Assembly: GCA_963823675.1 (NCBI GenBank)
Contig: CAWGMT010000016.1
Span: 558,001 to 622,000, forward strand
DNA: 64,000 nt
Source: CAWGMT01 sp963823675
GTDB lineage: Bacteria > Planctomycetota > Planctomycetia > Isosphaerales > Isosphaeraceae
Direction of reading: 5' to 3'
The translations under genes and the position numbers were made by a program. Under the pieces are notes generated by a model. It searched no databases and was not told the origin of the DNA. It was given only the letters and a program-made list of their open reading frames with translations. Shown piece by piece: positions 29,581-38,435 of this stretch. Every line of letters begins with the position of its first letter. The first letter of the stretch is position 1.

Positions 29581-32319
29581 TCAAAGGTCGATCAAGGCTT
29601 TGAGCACAGGGTCTCCGAGCGTGTGCGTCAAGCGGAAGCCGAGCTTCTCGCAAATGTGTTTCATCTCGGCGTTGTCAGGCAGGATGTCGCCCGAGATCCG
29701 CTCGAGCTTTTCGTCGCGGCCAATTCGCACGAGCCGCTCGAGAAACGCTGTTCCCAACCCTCGCCCCTGGAAGCGGTCGCTGACCAGCAGGGCAAATTCA
29801 GCCTCGTTGGTTCCACGAACCTTGCTCAACCGGCCGACTCCGACGATTTCACGGTCGCCGGTTTGCGAGTCGGCCCGGTCGGCGACCAGAACCATCTCAC
29901 GGTTGTAGTCGATGAAGCAAATCCGCGTCAGGCGCTCGTGCGCAGTCCGCGCGCTCAGCGTGATCGCATGAAAGTAGCGCCGCGAGACACTCCGCTCGGA
30001 AAGGGTTCCGTGAAACTTTGCGACCAGAGGCTCGTCTTCGGGCCGGATCGGTCTCAGCGTGAGTAGAGTACCATCCTTGGCAGTCCAGGGACTGATGTAC
30101 TGGACTGGATATGGCCGGATGGCCGGGCGCGGGATCTCTGCCTCGCCGATGTCGGATGCGTAGACGATCACGCGGGCGTCGAGCGCCAGCAGGCGCTGCG
30201 ATGAGGCAAGCAAGGGATTGATGTCGATTTCTTTGATCCATAGCTGTTCCACGGCCAGATGGCTGAATCGAACCAGAAGCTGCTCGAGCGCGGCAAGATC
30301 CACCGGCGGGCGGCCTCTCACTCCCTTGAGAGCGGTCAGGATCTTGGTCTGCTCCATCATCCGCCGGGCCAGCGTGGTATTGAGCGGCGGCAGCCCCAAG
30401 GCGCGGTCCTTGAAGACCTCGACGAGCTGCCCACCCGTGCCGAAGAGGAGCACCGGGCCGAACTGGCAATCGAGGCTGCTGCCGATGATCAGCTCATAGC
30501 CATCGAGCTTGACCATGGGCTGTACGCTGACCCCCAGGAAGTGCTCGGCCCCGGCCCGCTCACGCACAGAAGCTGCAATGTCACGATAGGCGCGCCGGAC
30601 CGCCGTCAGGTCGGTCAAGTTGAGCTGGACTCCGCCGACGTCGGTCTTGTGGGTAATCGTTTTCGAGTGCAGCTTGACGGCCACCGGAAACCCGATCGCT
30701 GCTGCTGCTGCCACCGCTTCATTCTCGGTGGCCGCTACGCGGGTTTCCACGGTCGGGATGCCGTAGGCGCTCAGAATCTGCTTGGATTCGACTTCGGTGA
30801 GAATGGTCCGCCCTTCGTTTCGCGCGGCGAGCGCAATCGCCAGGGCGCTCTCAGAGCTCGTTGTCATTTCGCGCCGGGAGGGAAGGTCCGGAGTTTCGTA
30901 CACCGCCTGGAGGTTGTAATGAGATCGCCACATACTGGTGAATATACAGGCGGCCGTGTCGGGGTAGGCAAACGTCGCAATGCCAGCCTGGGCGAGCAGA
31001 TGCTCACCGGCTTTGATGGCCTCGCCTCCCATCCAACTGGCAAGCACGGGTTTATGCGGGACCCTGGCGTAGCGCTCCAGTTCCTGGGCTGTTGCAGTCG
31101 GATCGGTCATGGCCTGGGGGGTTAGAATGGCGAGGAGCCCGTCGATGTTCGGGTCCTTGGCGGTCGCTTCCAGCGTCCTGGCGTATCGCTCCGGGTCGGC
31201 GTCGCCGAGGATATCGATCGGATTGCCGTGGCTCCACGCCGCGGGGAGGAACGAGTCGAGGGCTTGCAGCGTCGATGGCGAGAGATGGGCGAGCTCTCCG
31301 TGGCTTTCGAGCAACGCGTCCGTAGCCAGGACCCCAGGTCCGCCCGCGTTGGTGACAATTGCCAGTCGTGGGCCGCGCGGCCGGGGCTGCTTGGCCAGCA
31401 CCTCGGCCATGTCGAAGACCTGCTCGATCGAATCGACTCGCAGCACGCCGACGCGCCGGAACGCGGCGTCCAGCACCTCGTCGCTGCCCGTCAACGCGCC
31501 CGTGTGTGATGCCGCCGCCTTGGCCGCCGCCTCGGTGCGCCCCGCCTTGATCACGATGATCGGCTTGGTCAAAGCCACTTCCCGCGCAGCCGACAGGAAC
31601 GAGCGAGCATCGCCGATCGATTCCATGTAGATGACAATGCACTTGGTAAACGGGTCGTCGCCCAGGTAATCAATCAGATCGCCCCAGCCGACATCGAGCA
31701 TCGAGCCGATCGAGATGAACGTGCTGAAGCCCACGTTTTCCTGAAGGCTCCAGTCCAATATCGCCGTGCACAATGCGCCGCTCTGGCTGATGAAGCCAAC
31801 CGTTCCGGGCCGGGCAATTTCGGTCGCGAAGGTGGCATTCAAACCCTCGTGCGGGCGCATGATGCCCAGACAGTTAGGCCCGATCAGCCGTAGCTTGCCG
31901 CGCCGCGCTTCCTCCAGCAATTCTCGTTCGAGCTTGGCACCATCAGGCCCGATTTCCTTGAAGCCCGCCGAGATGACCACCGCTCCTTGAACCTTGGCTG
32001 CGGCGCACTCGCGCATCACGCCGGGAACGGTCGCGGCTGGGGTCACGACCACCGCCAGATCGACCGGTTCCGGAACGGCGGCGATCGTCGGGTACGACCG
32101 GATCCCGAGAACATTGGGCCGGCTGGGATTGACCGGGTAGACCGTTCCTCCAAACGGGTGGCTGATCAGGTTCCACAGTACAGCTCGCCCCACGCTGGCG
32201 GTCTTCTCGGTCGCCCCGATGACCGCAACCGCCCGCGGCGAGAAGATCGCATCCAGAGGCAAGCGCCGGTCGGAGTTCGCGTGAGGCACGCCGGGCGACG
32301 GCCGGATCGCATCACTCAT
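29581..32319 (-). CDS. ADP-forming acyl-CoA synthetase fused to GNAT acetyltransferase (Pat-like)
   Basis: The 912-residue protein begins with a CoA-binding domain (IFSPRAVAVIGATEKTASVG). It continues with the succinyl-CoA-ligase-like domain, including the phospho-histidine region AASHTGALTGSDE, then an ATP-grasp part (LSAYGIPTVETRVA, PVAVKLHSKTITHKTDVGG, KEIDINPLL). The last 170 residues are a GNAT domain with acetyl-CoA loop DRFQGRGLGTAFL. Two roles are known for such proteins: acetyl-CoA to acetate conversion with ATP gain, or protein lysine acetylation of acetyl-CoA synthetase. All domain landmarks of both halves are present. It lies just upstream of eutB on the same strand and could act on acetaldehyde-derived acetyl-CoA. 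Confidence 0.9.
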   Translation of the reverse strand: MSDAIRPSPGVPHANSDRRLPLDAIFSPRAVAVIGATEKTASVGRAVLWNLISHPFGGTVYPVNPSRPNVLGIRSYPTIAAVPEPVDLAVVVTPAATVPGVMRECAAAKVQGAVVISAGFKEIGPDGAKLERELLEEARRGKLRLIGPNCLGIMRPHEGLNATFATEIARPGTVGFISQSGALCTAILDWSLQENVGFSTFISIGSMLDVGWGDLIDYLGDDPFTKCIVIYMESIGDARSFLSAAREVALTKPIIVIKAGRTEAAAKAAASHTGALTGSDEVLDAAFRRVGVLRVDSIEQVFDMAEVLAKQPRPRGPRLAIVTNAGGPGVLATDALLESHGELAHLSPSTLQALDSFLPAAWSHGNPIDILGDADPERYARTLEATAKDPNIDGLLAILTPQAMTDPTATAQELERYARVPHKPVLASWMGGEAIKAGEHLLAQAGIATFAYPDTAACIFTSMWRSHYNLQAVYETPDLPSRREMTTSSESALAIALAARNEGRTILTEVESKQILSAYGIPTVETRVAATENEAVAAAAAIGFPVAVKLHSKTITHKTDVGGVQLNLTDLTAVRRAYRDIAASVRERAGAEHFLGVSVQPMVKLDGYELIIGSSLDCQFGPVLLFGTGGQLVEVFKDRALGLPPLNTTLARRMMEQTKILTALKGVRGRPPVDLAALEQLLVRFSHLAVEQLWIKEIDINPLLASSQRLLALDARVIVYASDIGEAEIPRPAIRPYPVQYISPWTAKDGTLLTLRPIRPEDEPLVAKFHGTLSERSVSRRYFHAITLSARTAHERLTRICFIDYNREMVLVADRADSQTGDREIVGVGRLSKVRGTNEAEFALLVSDRFQGRGLGTAFLERLVRIGRDEKLERISGDILPDNAEMKHICEKLGFRLTHTLGDPVLKALIDL

Positions 32320-32951
32320 AGCCTGATTCCTGAAAATTACGAAGCAAGGTTCGCCGCTATTCTGGTAGACCGGCTCATGCCTGTCTATCGAAAGTCAGTC
32401 GGTTCGCTGGACCGTGCCGCCATGAAGCGCGTTTCGGCGCGGGTCTTCGGACCCCGCCGTCTGGTGGACCGAAGGTCTCCGGCCGGTTTTTGGCCCGCTC
32501 GTTAGTTCCGTCTAAGTTTGGATCGCTCAGCTGCCAGTCGCCTGGGTCGCTCAGGCCGGGCCAGACGCAGCAGATCGTCACGCTGATCGCCCAGATCGTG
32601 AGCGCGACCCATGGGGCTACGCCCCTTACCGTCAGTGAGACTGGGGCTGCCCCCGCCAGGCTCATGCAACGCCGCCCGCTGCGCAGGCTGACGGAACAGC
32701 GAAAATGGGAGAGGGCAAATCGGCAACGCTGCCCTGGGCCTGACGCCGCCAGGCTCATGCGATGCCGCCCGCTCCGCGGGTTGGGCGAAGCCCCAGCGGC
32801 GTGGTAAGTTCTGCGCCAGACTGAACCGACCGCTTTCCGGTCCCAATGTCATTTGACGTCGGGCAAACTCTTGTCGCTGCCTGATCGGTGCTGGTAACCA
32901 CCGCGAACGCTCCGGGCGGGTCCTCTCACGACGACGATCTGACTCGCGCTC
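32320..32951. other. gene-free region with repeats
   Basis: No coding frame with recognisable content is seen in these 630 bases. It contains GGGGCTACGCCCC-type hairpins near 32610 and a pair of 32-base direct repeats at 32653 and 32746. The promoter of the acyl-CoA synthetase gene presumably lies near 32320-32400. Confidence 0.5.
32653..32777. repeat. pair of 32-base direct repeats
   Basis: The two copies, 32653-32684 and 32746-32777, start with CCGCCAGGCTCATGC and continue with GCCGCCCGCT; they differ at three positions. They sit in the gene-free region and resemble dispersed GC-rich intergenic repeats. Confidence 0.8.
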
Positions 32952-33857
32952 CTACGCACTCTTTGCCAGCGGATGCCCCGCAAGCTTCTCGAGGATCGCG
33001 ATCGGGGCCTTGTCGGGACAGACCAGGCTCGAACGGCGGACGATGAAGGTTTGCTCGAGCATGTACTGACCGCTCAAGCACGCATGGCTGGCGCCGTCGG
33101 TGAAGACGATCCAGCTCGAGCCGGCCGGAAACTCCCAGCGGTCCTTATGGCAATTCGTTTGGAAGTCCCTGTCCTCTTTCATGGCGTGGTGAAACTTGAG
33201 CATGTACTGGTCATAGGGCGGCCGGTCAACGACCGGCAGGCCCAGGGTTGCCGCGGCCCGCGTGGTCAGGTGCTTCAAGACCTCCACCGTCCCCGGCTTG
33301 CGGTACAACCCGATCCGCTCGGCGAACCGGCCGGCCAGCGACTCGAAATGGTCGGTGGTGATCCAGATCCTGGGCCGTTCCAGATTGATGTTGGTAAAAA
33401 ACCGCAACAGTCGGTCGCCATGCGACGGCCGGGACGGAAACGAGTCGAAGTGCAAAAGGTCGTTCCGCGAATGGAGTGAAATCTGGCGGCCGTTCTCCTC
33501 AATCGGCCGAAAACTCGCCAGGTCGATCTTCCAGCCCGACGCGTACCGATTCAAGAACGCCGTCATGAACGCAATCGAACATTGTGAATAACCGCGCATG
33601 ATCTGGTGGAACAACGCTCGCCGCGCGGGATCATCCTGTACGACCCCCCGCAGCCGATCTTGTGCGGGCCGGTAGCTGACATTCTTGTGATACGATGCAC
33701 CGCTTTGCCGCTGGGTCACCAGGAAGGCTCGATCTTGCTCGGATAACAGCGGAGGCGAAACGGGAAGAAAGAGAATGTCTCCCGACTCGAGCCGCTGGTA
33801 CTCCGCTTCGCTTGCCTCCGTACCGAACCGTTCGGTGCCAAGTGTGATTCGTGCCAT
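32952..33857 (-). CDS. Kdo hydroxylase family protein (Fe/2-oxoglutarate-type)
   Basis: From ATG 33857 the protein has about 301 residues. The core HSRNDLLHFDSFPSRPSHGD followed by RLLRFFTNINLERPRIW is the signature I associate with Kdo 3-hydroxylase (KdoO), which hydroxylates Kdo residues in lipopolysaccharide. The HxD metal pair is in LLHFDSF. A distal histidine is in GASHACLSGQYMLEQTF. The frame extends 42 codons upstream, but MARITLGTERFG is the more natural start. Its presence implies a Kdo-containing lipid A core. It stands alone between gene-free regions. Confidence 0.8.
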   Translation of the reverse strand: MARITLGTERFGTEASEAEYQRLESGDILFLPVSPPLLSEQDRAFLVTQRQSGASYHKNVSYRPAQDRLRGVVQDDPARRALFHQIMRGYSQCSIAFMTAFLNRYASGWKIDLASFRPIEENGRQISLHSRNDLLHFDSFPSRPSHGDRLLRFFTNINLERPRIWITTDHFESLAGRFAERIGLYRKPGTVEVLKHLTTRAAATLGLPVVDRPPYDQYMLKFHHAMKEDRDFQTNCHKDRWEFPAGSSWIVFTDGASHACLSGQYMLEQTFIVRRSSLVCPDKAPIAILEKLAGHPLAKSA

Positions 33858-34535
33858 ACCGGGTCGCTCCGCGTACCGAGTTCTGGGGAACAGAAGTAAG
33901 GAACAACCGTTAGACTGGCTGCACCGCCCAGGTTGACAGTCTTCCCGGTTGATCTGCAGAGAAAACGCCAGGTTGAGAATCATACCTGACCCGACGAGGG
34001 GGGAAAGACGAGTTTTTCAGCGTCCGCGCTGGGCGCTCGCTGGCTGTTGCCATCTCGACCCCAGCCACCCATCTTCTCTTACCTGCGAAGATGCTGAAGT
34101 CCAACCATGGCGGTCCGGCTGGTCGGCTCGACGCAACCCATTGGCAGCTTTCGAGAACATTCCCTAACGCTGATTTGCTGCCTGAAGCCGGTAAGAACGT
34201 TGCAGAGAGGCCCTCCGCATGGCCGATACAACCCATGTCGGTGGAAATCCGATCCGGTCAGGGACGGCTGAGAAGTGGCTCCGAAACTGCGGTCGCGTCC
34301 AGGGACGGACTGGCGGCTTGAGAGCCACGGGCCAAGGATGGCCCGTTTCCATGCAAGCTCAGATTAAGGCGGTACTGCAAGCGATGGCGTCGCGCAGTGC
34401 AAAGCCAGCCGGAGCGATTCGGCTGGTGCTGTTCCACGTGGGCCGGGCTGCACTGAAATCCGCGACCGACCGCCGCTTCCGCCGACGAAAAGCCCGCAAG
34501 GCTAGACGTTCGCGGGATGGCGGTCGATTCTTCGT
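33858..34535. other. gene-free region
   Basis: I see no convincing gene. A plus-strand frame at 34219-34539 (106 codons) is arginine-rich at its end and has no recognisable feature; it may be chance. Both flanking genes read on the minus strand. The Kdo hydroxylase promoter should lie near 33870-34000. Confidence 0.4.
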
Positions 34536-35054
34536 TTAGGGCGTGTACCGAGCACCCACGCCAATCAACAACCGGGACCCGTCCTCAAGTTCTCGTTCGC
34601 AGAAGAAGAGCTGATTCAGGGGTGTTTTGACGAGCGTCGAGAACAACTGAGTGTCGTCATGCCGGAGTCCACACCGGAGCTCAACCTTGCCACTGTCGTC
34701 CAGAGCTCGAACCAGGACCGTCTCGGACTTGTAGCCGTTCTTGAGGTCACAAGCGACTGACTCCCCAGCTTCAAGCCGCTTGCTCTCGACATCGAGTAAC
34801 TTGAACCCATGCTTGGGCTTGAGCTTTTCAAGCTGGGGCTTGATGGTCGCCAATCGCGAGTCGATCGCGCTGCTTCCTGGGGTGGCAATGATGCCGATGA
34901 CCGTCACCTGCCGCGCCACATTGTCCTCGTCCTGATTCACTTCGGCGCGCGAAAGCCTGAGCCCGCCTAGCCCAAGTGCCAGCCCGCCGCCGGCCAAGAC
35001 CATCGCCGCCAGCTCAAGGCCGATCCAGCAAACCCGGCGCTTCGCTTGGCTCAC
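34536..35054 (-). CDS. membrane-anchored or exported protein, third gene of an ECF sigma operon
   Basis: A 172-residue protein that I do not recognise. A single hydrophobic N-terminal segment (IGLELAAMVLAGGGLALGLG) is followed by a hydrophilic domain with KPKHGFKLLDVESKRLEAGE, and the end GSRLLIGVGARYTP. The start is a GTG 8 bases behind AAGGAG, which itself lies in the last codons of the anti-sigma gene; spacing to that gene is 4 bases. Its place after sigma factor and anti-sigma factor suggests a periplasmic partner of the same signalling unit. Confidence 0.7.
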   Translation of the reverse strand: MSQAKRRVCWIGLELAAMVLAGGGLALGLGGLRLSRAEVNQDEDNVARQVTVIGIIATPGSSAIDSRLATIKPQLEKLKPKHGFKLLDVESKRLEAGESVACDLKNGYKSETVLVRALDDSGKVELRCGLRHDDTQLFSTLVKTPLNQLFFCERELEDGSRLLIGVGARYTP

Positions 35055-35058
35055 GGCG

Positions 35059-35823
35059 TCACTCCTTCATCGCCACAACGGGACTGGAGGCCATCGATTC
35101 CGCGTAATTGAACATCAACAACCAGCCATCAAGGCGACGAGCAGATCCAAATTCACCGTAGGGCGGATTGCCACTGCGTCTTACCTGCCCGGCCTTGGCG
35201 ACATTTCCATCCACCGGCCGCCCAATTCCAAACGGCGAGTTCTCAGAGGTCAGGACCGAGGCCTCGAGCTTCTTGCCCTCCGATCGGATTATAACCAGAC
35301 TGCCTTCCTCGATGTCGATTGAGAGCGAGGCTGAATCCGCTGCTGAAGAATTTGGGAGAGCTAGACTCGGAACTGGATTCTTGGCAATTTGAGTATTCTG
35401 AGATAGAGGAAAAGAGTGCCACGCCACGCCCACGACGAGCAAGACTGCGGCCGCTTGCGCCAGGCCGAAGGAGGCGACCGCCGCGAACGACCATGGGCGC
35501 CGGCGGAACGAGCGGGATGGATGGCCGAGAGCGGGCTCGACTTTCGGTGTCGATCCATTACGAATTGCGGCAGCGGCCCCAGGATGTTCGACGGGAGCCA
35601 GAGTTGACGAATCGACCGTTTCCACGATGCGGGTCCACACCGCCTCCCAGGCTTGGGGTGACGGATCGGAGGGTCGCGTAAATTCCCACAGGCGATCGAG
35701 CTGGGAGGCACGCTTGGCCCATTCTGAACAGGCCGCACATTCGGCCAGGTGCTCGGCCAGCGCAGTAAAGTTTCGATCGTCGGAAGGAGCGGCCAGTTCG
35801 CGGATCACATCATTGCACTGCAT
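35059..35823 (-). CDS. zinc-finger anti-sigma factor-like membrane protein
   Basis: About 254 residues from ATG 35823 (AGGAAG 7 bases upstream; a TTG two codons earlier is less likely). The N-terminus carries the anti-sigma zinc-binding pattern HxxxCxxC in LAEHLAECAACSEWAKR. A linker leads to one membrane helix (SFAAVASFGLAQAAAVLLVVGVAW) and an extracytoplasmic part of about 110 residues. It follows the ECF sigma gene by 15 bases. The N-terminal domain should hold the sigma factor while the outer domain senses a signal. Confidence 0.85.
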   Translation of the reverse strand: MQCNDVIRELAAPSDDRNFTALAEHLAECAACSEWAKRASQLDRLWEFTRPSDPSPQAWEAVWTRIVETVDSSTLAPVEHPGAAAAIRNGSTPKVEPALGHPSRSFRRRPWSFAAVASFGLAQAAAVLLVVGVAWHSFPLSQNTQIAKNPVPSLALPNSSAADSASLSIDIEEGSLVIIRSEGKKLEASVLTSENSPFGIGRPVDGNVAKAGQVRRSGNPPYGEFGSARRLDGWLLMFNYAESMASSPVVAMKE

Positions 35824-35838
35824 CGTCAATCTTCCTGG

Positions 35839-36426
35839 TCAATACAGGCCGTTGAGCTTATCCCAATCGAGTACAGCCTGGAGTTTTTCGCGGGCGGCAT
35901 GGATCCGACTCATGACGGTTCCGATCGGCACATCTTGGGTTGCGGCAATTTCCTTGTAACTGAGCCCTAGCTCGGCGAACAAGACGAAGGTGGTCCGGAT
36001 TGTGGGGGTCAAGCCGCTCAGAGCTTGATCGAGGGCCAGGCGGAGGTCCTCCTGGTGTAACCGGCGGGCTGGATCGTCGCTGGTGGCCGGTTCCGCCCGC
36101 GATTCGTCACGATCGCCGCCACGGCCACCGGGCCTACGTTTCCGGCGCCGTCCCCAGTCGAGCGCCGTATTGGTGACGATTCGCAGCAACCAGGTTCGGA
36201 ACCCACTCCGGCCATCAAAGTCTCCCAGGGCTGAAAAAGCCTTGAGCATCGATTCTTGAACCACGTCAAGTGCGTCCTGCTCGTGTCCCAGCAGTCGATA
36301 CGCCACCCGATACGAGTCTGCCCGATGGCGCTGGAACAACTCTTCGCGGGCTGTGTTATCACCCACGCGAGCACGCGCTACCAAGACCTCGTTGGGAGTC
36401 TGCACGCTGGTAAGGACCTCGAGCAT
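35839..36426 (-). CDS. ECF RNA polymerase sigma factor (RpoE-like)
   Basis: The 195-residue protein has sigma region 2 (EELFQRHRADSYRVAYRLLG, EQDALDVVQESMLKAF, GFRTWLLRIVTNTALDWGRR) and region 4 (LTPTIRTTFVLFAELGLSYKEIAA, then IGTVMSRIHAAREKL). A polar linker GGRGGDRDESRAEP joins them. The start ATG has GGTGAG just upstream. It heads the operon sigma, anti-sigma, exported protein. The divergent neighbour is a PEP-CTERM protein, a possible target. Confidence 0.93.
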   Translation of the reverse strand: MLEVLTSVQTPNEVLVARARVGDNTAREELFQRHRADSYRVAYRLLGHEQDALDVVQESMLKAFSALGDFDGRSGFRTWLLRIVTNTALDWGRRRKRRPGGRGGDRDESRAEPATSDDPARRLHQEDLRLALDQALSGLTPTIRTTFVLFAELGLSYKEIAATQDVPIGTVMSRIHAAREKLQAVLDWDKLNGLY

Positions 36427-36776
36427 ACACTCACCTTACCTTTTGACGCGGAGTGCCTTGTCCTTATTCGCCTCGCGCCGCTTCAAAACGCGTTTCCCCG
36501 TCTGATCGACCCAGATTGGCCAACTTGAGAAAAAACTCGGTAATCAAACTTGACCCATTTGGGGAATGCTTGCAGAATGCGGCCCTCAAGTTTCGGAGGT
36601 CGCCAGCCGAGATGCCCGCCCCTGACTACCCATCTCCCACGACTTGAGTCCGATAGAATCTTGGGCCGCGCGACCACCCGACCGAAGGCTCCAAAGCGAA
36701 ACGATTCGCGATCGAATCGACGGAGTGACGCTCAGGAGCCGAGTTACAGGCTGAGAGTTCAAGGAGGATACTTGCC
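36427..36776. promoter_or_regulatory. divergent promoter region of the ECF operon and PEP-CTERM gene
   Basis: About 350 bases separate two divergent genes, so both promoters lie here. No consensus was firmly identified. A strong AAGGAGG stands about 10 bases before the GTG at 36777. Confidence 0.4.
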
Positions 36777-37433
36777 GTGTTACGTCGTTGTCCAACTCCG
36801 TTGACCATGCTGGTAGCTGCCGTGGCTTTAGGCCTCGGCTTGCGGCCGACGCCTACGCAGGCTCAGGCCACCTCATCGAACCCTCCGAGCAGCGCGACTT
36901 ACTCCATTACCACCTCACCGAGTGTTGACTTGCCTGGCTTCAGTTCGAGCGCCTGGGCCGCCATCACCTCGAATACGCCAGCCTCAACCGCCGTTCCTCA
37001 GATCCAGTTTGAACTCAATCCTCCTCAATCGCTCGTCGATTACAATCCCAGCACGACCGGTCCGCTTGCTGGGTCAATCTCCGGTCTGGATAGCTCGAAT
37101 GCAGTCAAGCTCGGTCTTTTGACGAATCAGAGCACGGGCGAGCAGATCCTGGGCCTGTTCATTCAAAACGGACTGAATGGGAGCTCCGCACTGCAACTAC
37201 CACTATACTACAACACCTCGACGCCGCCGACACTGATCCCGTTGACTGCTGGAGTGAATGTATCGATTTCATCGAGCGAGTCCGAAGGCGCTACCGGGAG
37301 TGCCCAAGCCAATGGCATCGGCGGCGGTGGCGCTACACCGGATGCACAGACCCCCGAACCGCTCTCCCTCTTGATCTGGGCGGCCCTCGCTGGCGGCGCG
37401 CTGGCTCGAGCGCGGTTTCTGCGCCGATCTTGA
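36777..37433 (+). CDS. exported PEP-CTERM-like protein
   Basis: The 218-residue protein opens with a signal peptide (LTMLVAAVALGLGL ... AQAQA). A low-complexity Ser/Thr/Asn-rich body follows. It ends with the sorting-signal pattern TPEPLSLLIWAALAGGALAR plus a basic RFLRRS tail. PEP-CTERM tails are recognised by exosortase at the cytoplasmic membrane, and such proteins are often exported with exopolysaccharide. The body has no known domain. Translation starts at GTG behind AAGGAGG. It is divergent from the ECF sigma operon. Confidence 0.8.
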   Translation: MLRRCPTPLTMLVAAVALGLGLRPTPTQAQATSSNPPSSATYSITTSPSVDLPGFSSSAWAAITSNTPASTAVPQIQFELNPPQSLVDYNPSTTGPLAGSISGLDSSNAVKLGLLTNQSTGEQILGLFIQNGLNGSSALQLPLYYNTSTPPTLIPLTAGVNVSISSSESEGATGSAQANGIGGGGATPDAQTPEPLSLLIWAALAGGALARARFLRRS

Positions 37434-37457
37434 CCTCCTACCGCGACTGACGACTCC

Positions 37458-38435
37458 ATGGTTTGGCCCGCTCCGACGCTTGCCGACGTGCTCAAGGCAC
37501 GGCTAGCCCTGGCACCTTACCTTCTTCCGACGCCGGCCCTCCAGCCGCCAGCTCTCGGTGTCGCGCTTGGTTGTCGCGCGGTGCTCAAGTGCGAAAACCT
37601 CAACCCGACGGGCGCATTCAAAGTGCGCGGCGGAATCAACCTACTTGCTGTGATGGAGCCCGAGGCACGAACGCGGGGAGTGGTCGCCGCTTCGACGGGA
37701 AACCACGGCCAATCGGTTGCGTATGCGGCACGGGTGTTCGGTTCACCGGCGACGATCTTCATGCCCAGGGAAGCGAACTCCCTGAAGGTCGCGGCGACGG
37801 TTTCCCTGGGCGCGAACGTGATCCAGACCGGCCGCGATTTCGATCAGGCCCGGCTCGCGGCCGAGGAGCACGCTGCACTGCACAATCTTCGCTACATCCA
37901 TTCGTCCAACGAGCCGCTCCTGGTCGCTGGAGTCGCAACGGCTGCGCTTGAATTGCTGGAGCTTGCACCCGATCTCGACGCAATCATCGTGCCGGTCGGC
38001 GGTGGCAGCGGCGTGCTTGGCGCAGGGGTCGTAGCCCGTGCGGTCAACCCGGCGATCCGGATCGTCGGCGTGCAGGCCGCGGGCGCTCCCGCCGTCTACC
38101 ACTCATGGCGTGAGGGTCGGCGCATCGTCACGGAGACCGTAGAGACGTTTGCCGATGGGCTCGCTACCCGCGAGCCATTCGAGATGCCGTTGGCCTTGCT
38201 GCCCTACCTTGTCGATGAGATCGTACTGGTCAGTGACGAGGAAATCGCCGCGGCAATCCGCCTGTTGTTCGAAACCACGCGGCAGGTTGCCGAAGGCGCA
38301 GGCGCCGCGGCCGTCGCCGTCGTGATGACGCGTCGCGACGAGTTCGCTGGCAAACGCGTCGGCTTGATGCTGAGCGGTGGCAACATCACAACCGAGCAGT
38401 TCAGACGGATCTTGAGCTGCGGACCACTCACCTGA
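37458..38435 (+). CDS. threonine dehydratase-like PLP enzyme
   Basis: The 325-residue protein is a fold-type II PLP enzyme of the serine/threonine dehydratase family. The PLP lysine is in NPTGAFKVRGG. The substrate loop is AASTGNHGQSVAYAAR, and the phosphate-binding glycines are in IVPVGGGSGVLGAG. The C-terminal LSGGN is also present. No ACT regulatory domain follows, so it resembles the catabolic or short biosynthetic form. Threonine deamination to 2-oxobutyrate is likely, but serine racemase or related activity cannot be excluded. Its end overlaps glgC by 8 bases convergently. Confidence 0.88.
   Translation: MVWPAPTLADVLKARLALAPYLLPTPALQPPALGVALGCRAVLKCENLNPTGAFKVRGGINLLAVMEPEARTRGVVAASTGNHGQSVAYAARVFGSPATIFMPREANSLKVAATVSLGANVIQTGRDFDQARLAAEEHAALHNLRYIHSSNEPLLVAGVATAALELLELAPDLDAIIVPVGGGSGVLGAGVVARAVNPAIRIVGVQAAGAPAVYHSWREGRRIVTETVETFADGLATREPFEMPLALLPYLVDEIVLVSDEEIAAAIRLLFETTRQVAEGAGAAAVAVVMTRRDEFAGKRVGLMLSGGNITTEQFRRILSCGPLT

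Noticed and set aside
28774..30066. A 430-codon plus-strand frame across eutB and the acyl-CoA synthetase gene
   Set aside because: It spans the 3' and 5' ends of two genes with clear family motifs on the other strand and contains no domain of its own.
34219..34539. A 106-codon plus-strand frame between the Kdo hydroxylase and the ECF operon
   Set aside because: Arginine-rich tail, no motif, no clear ribosome binding site; treated as chance.
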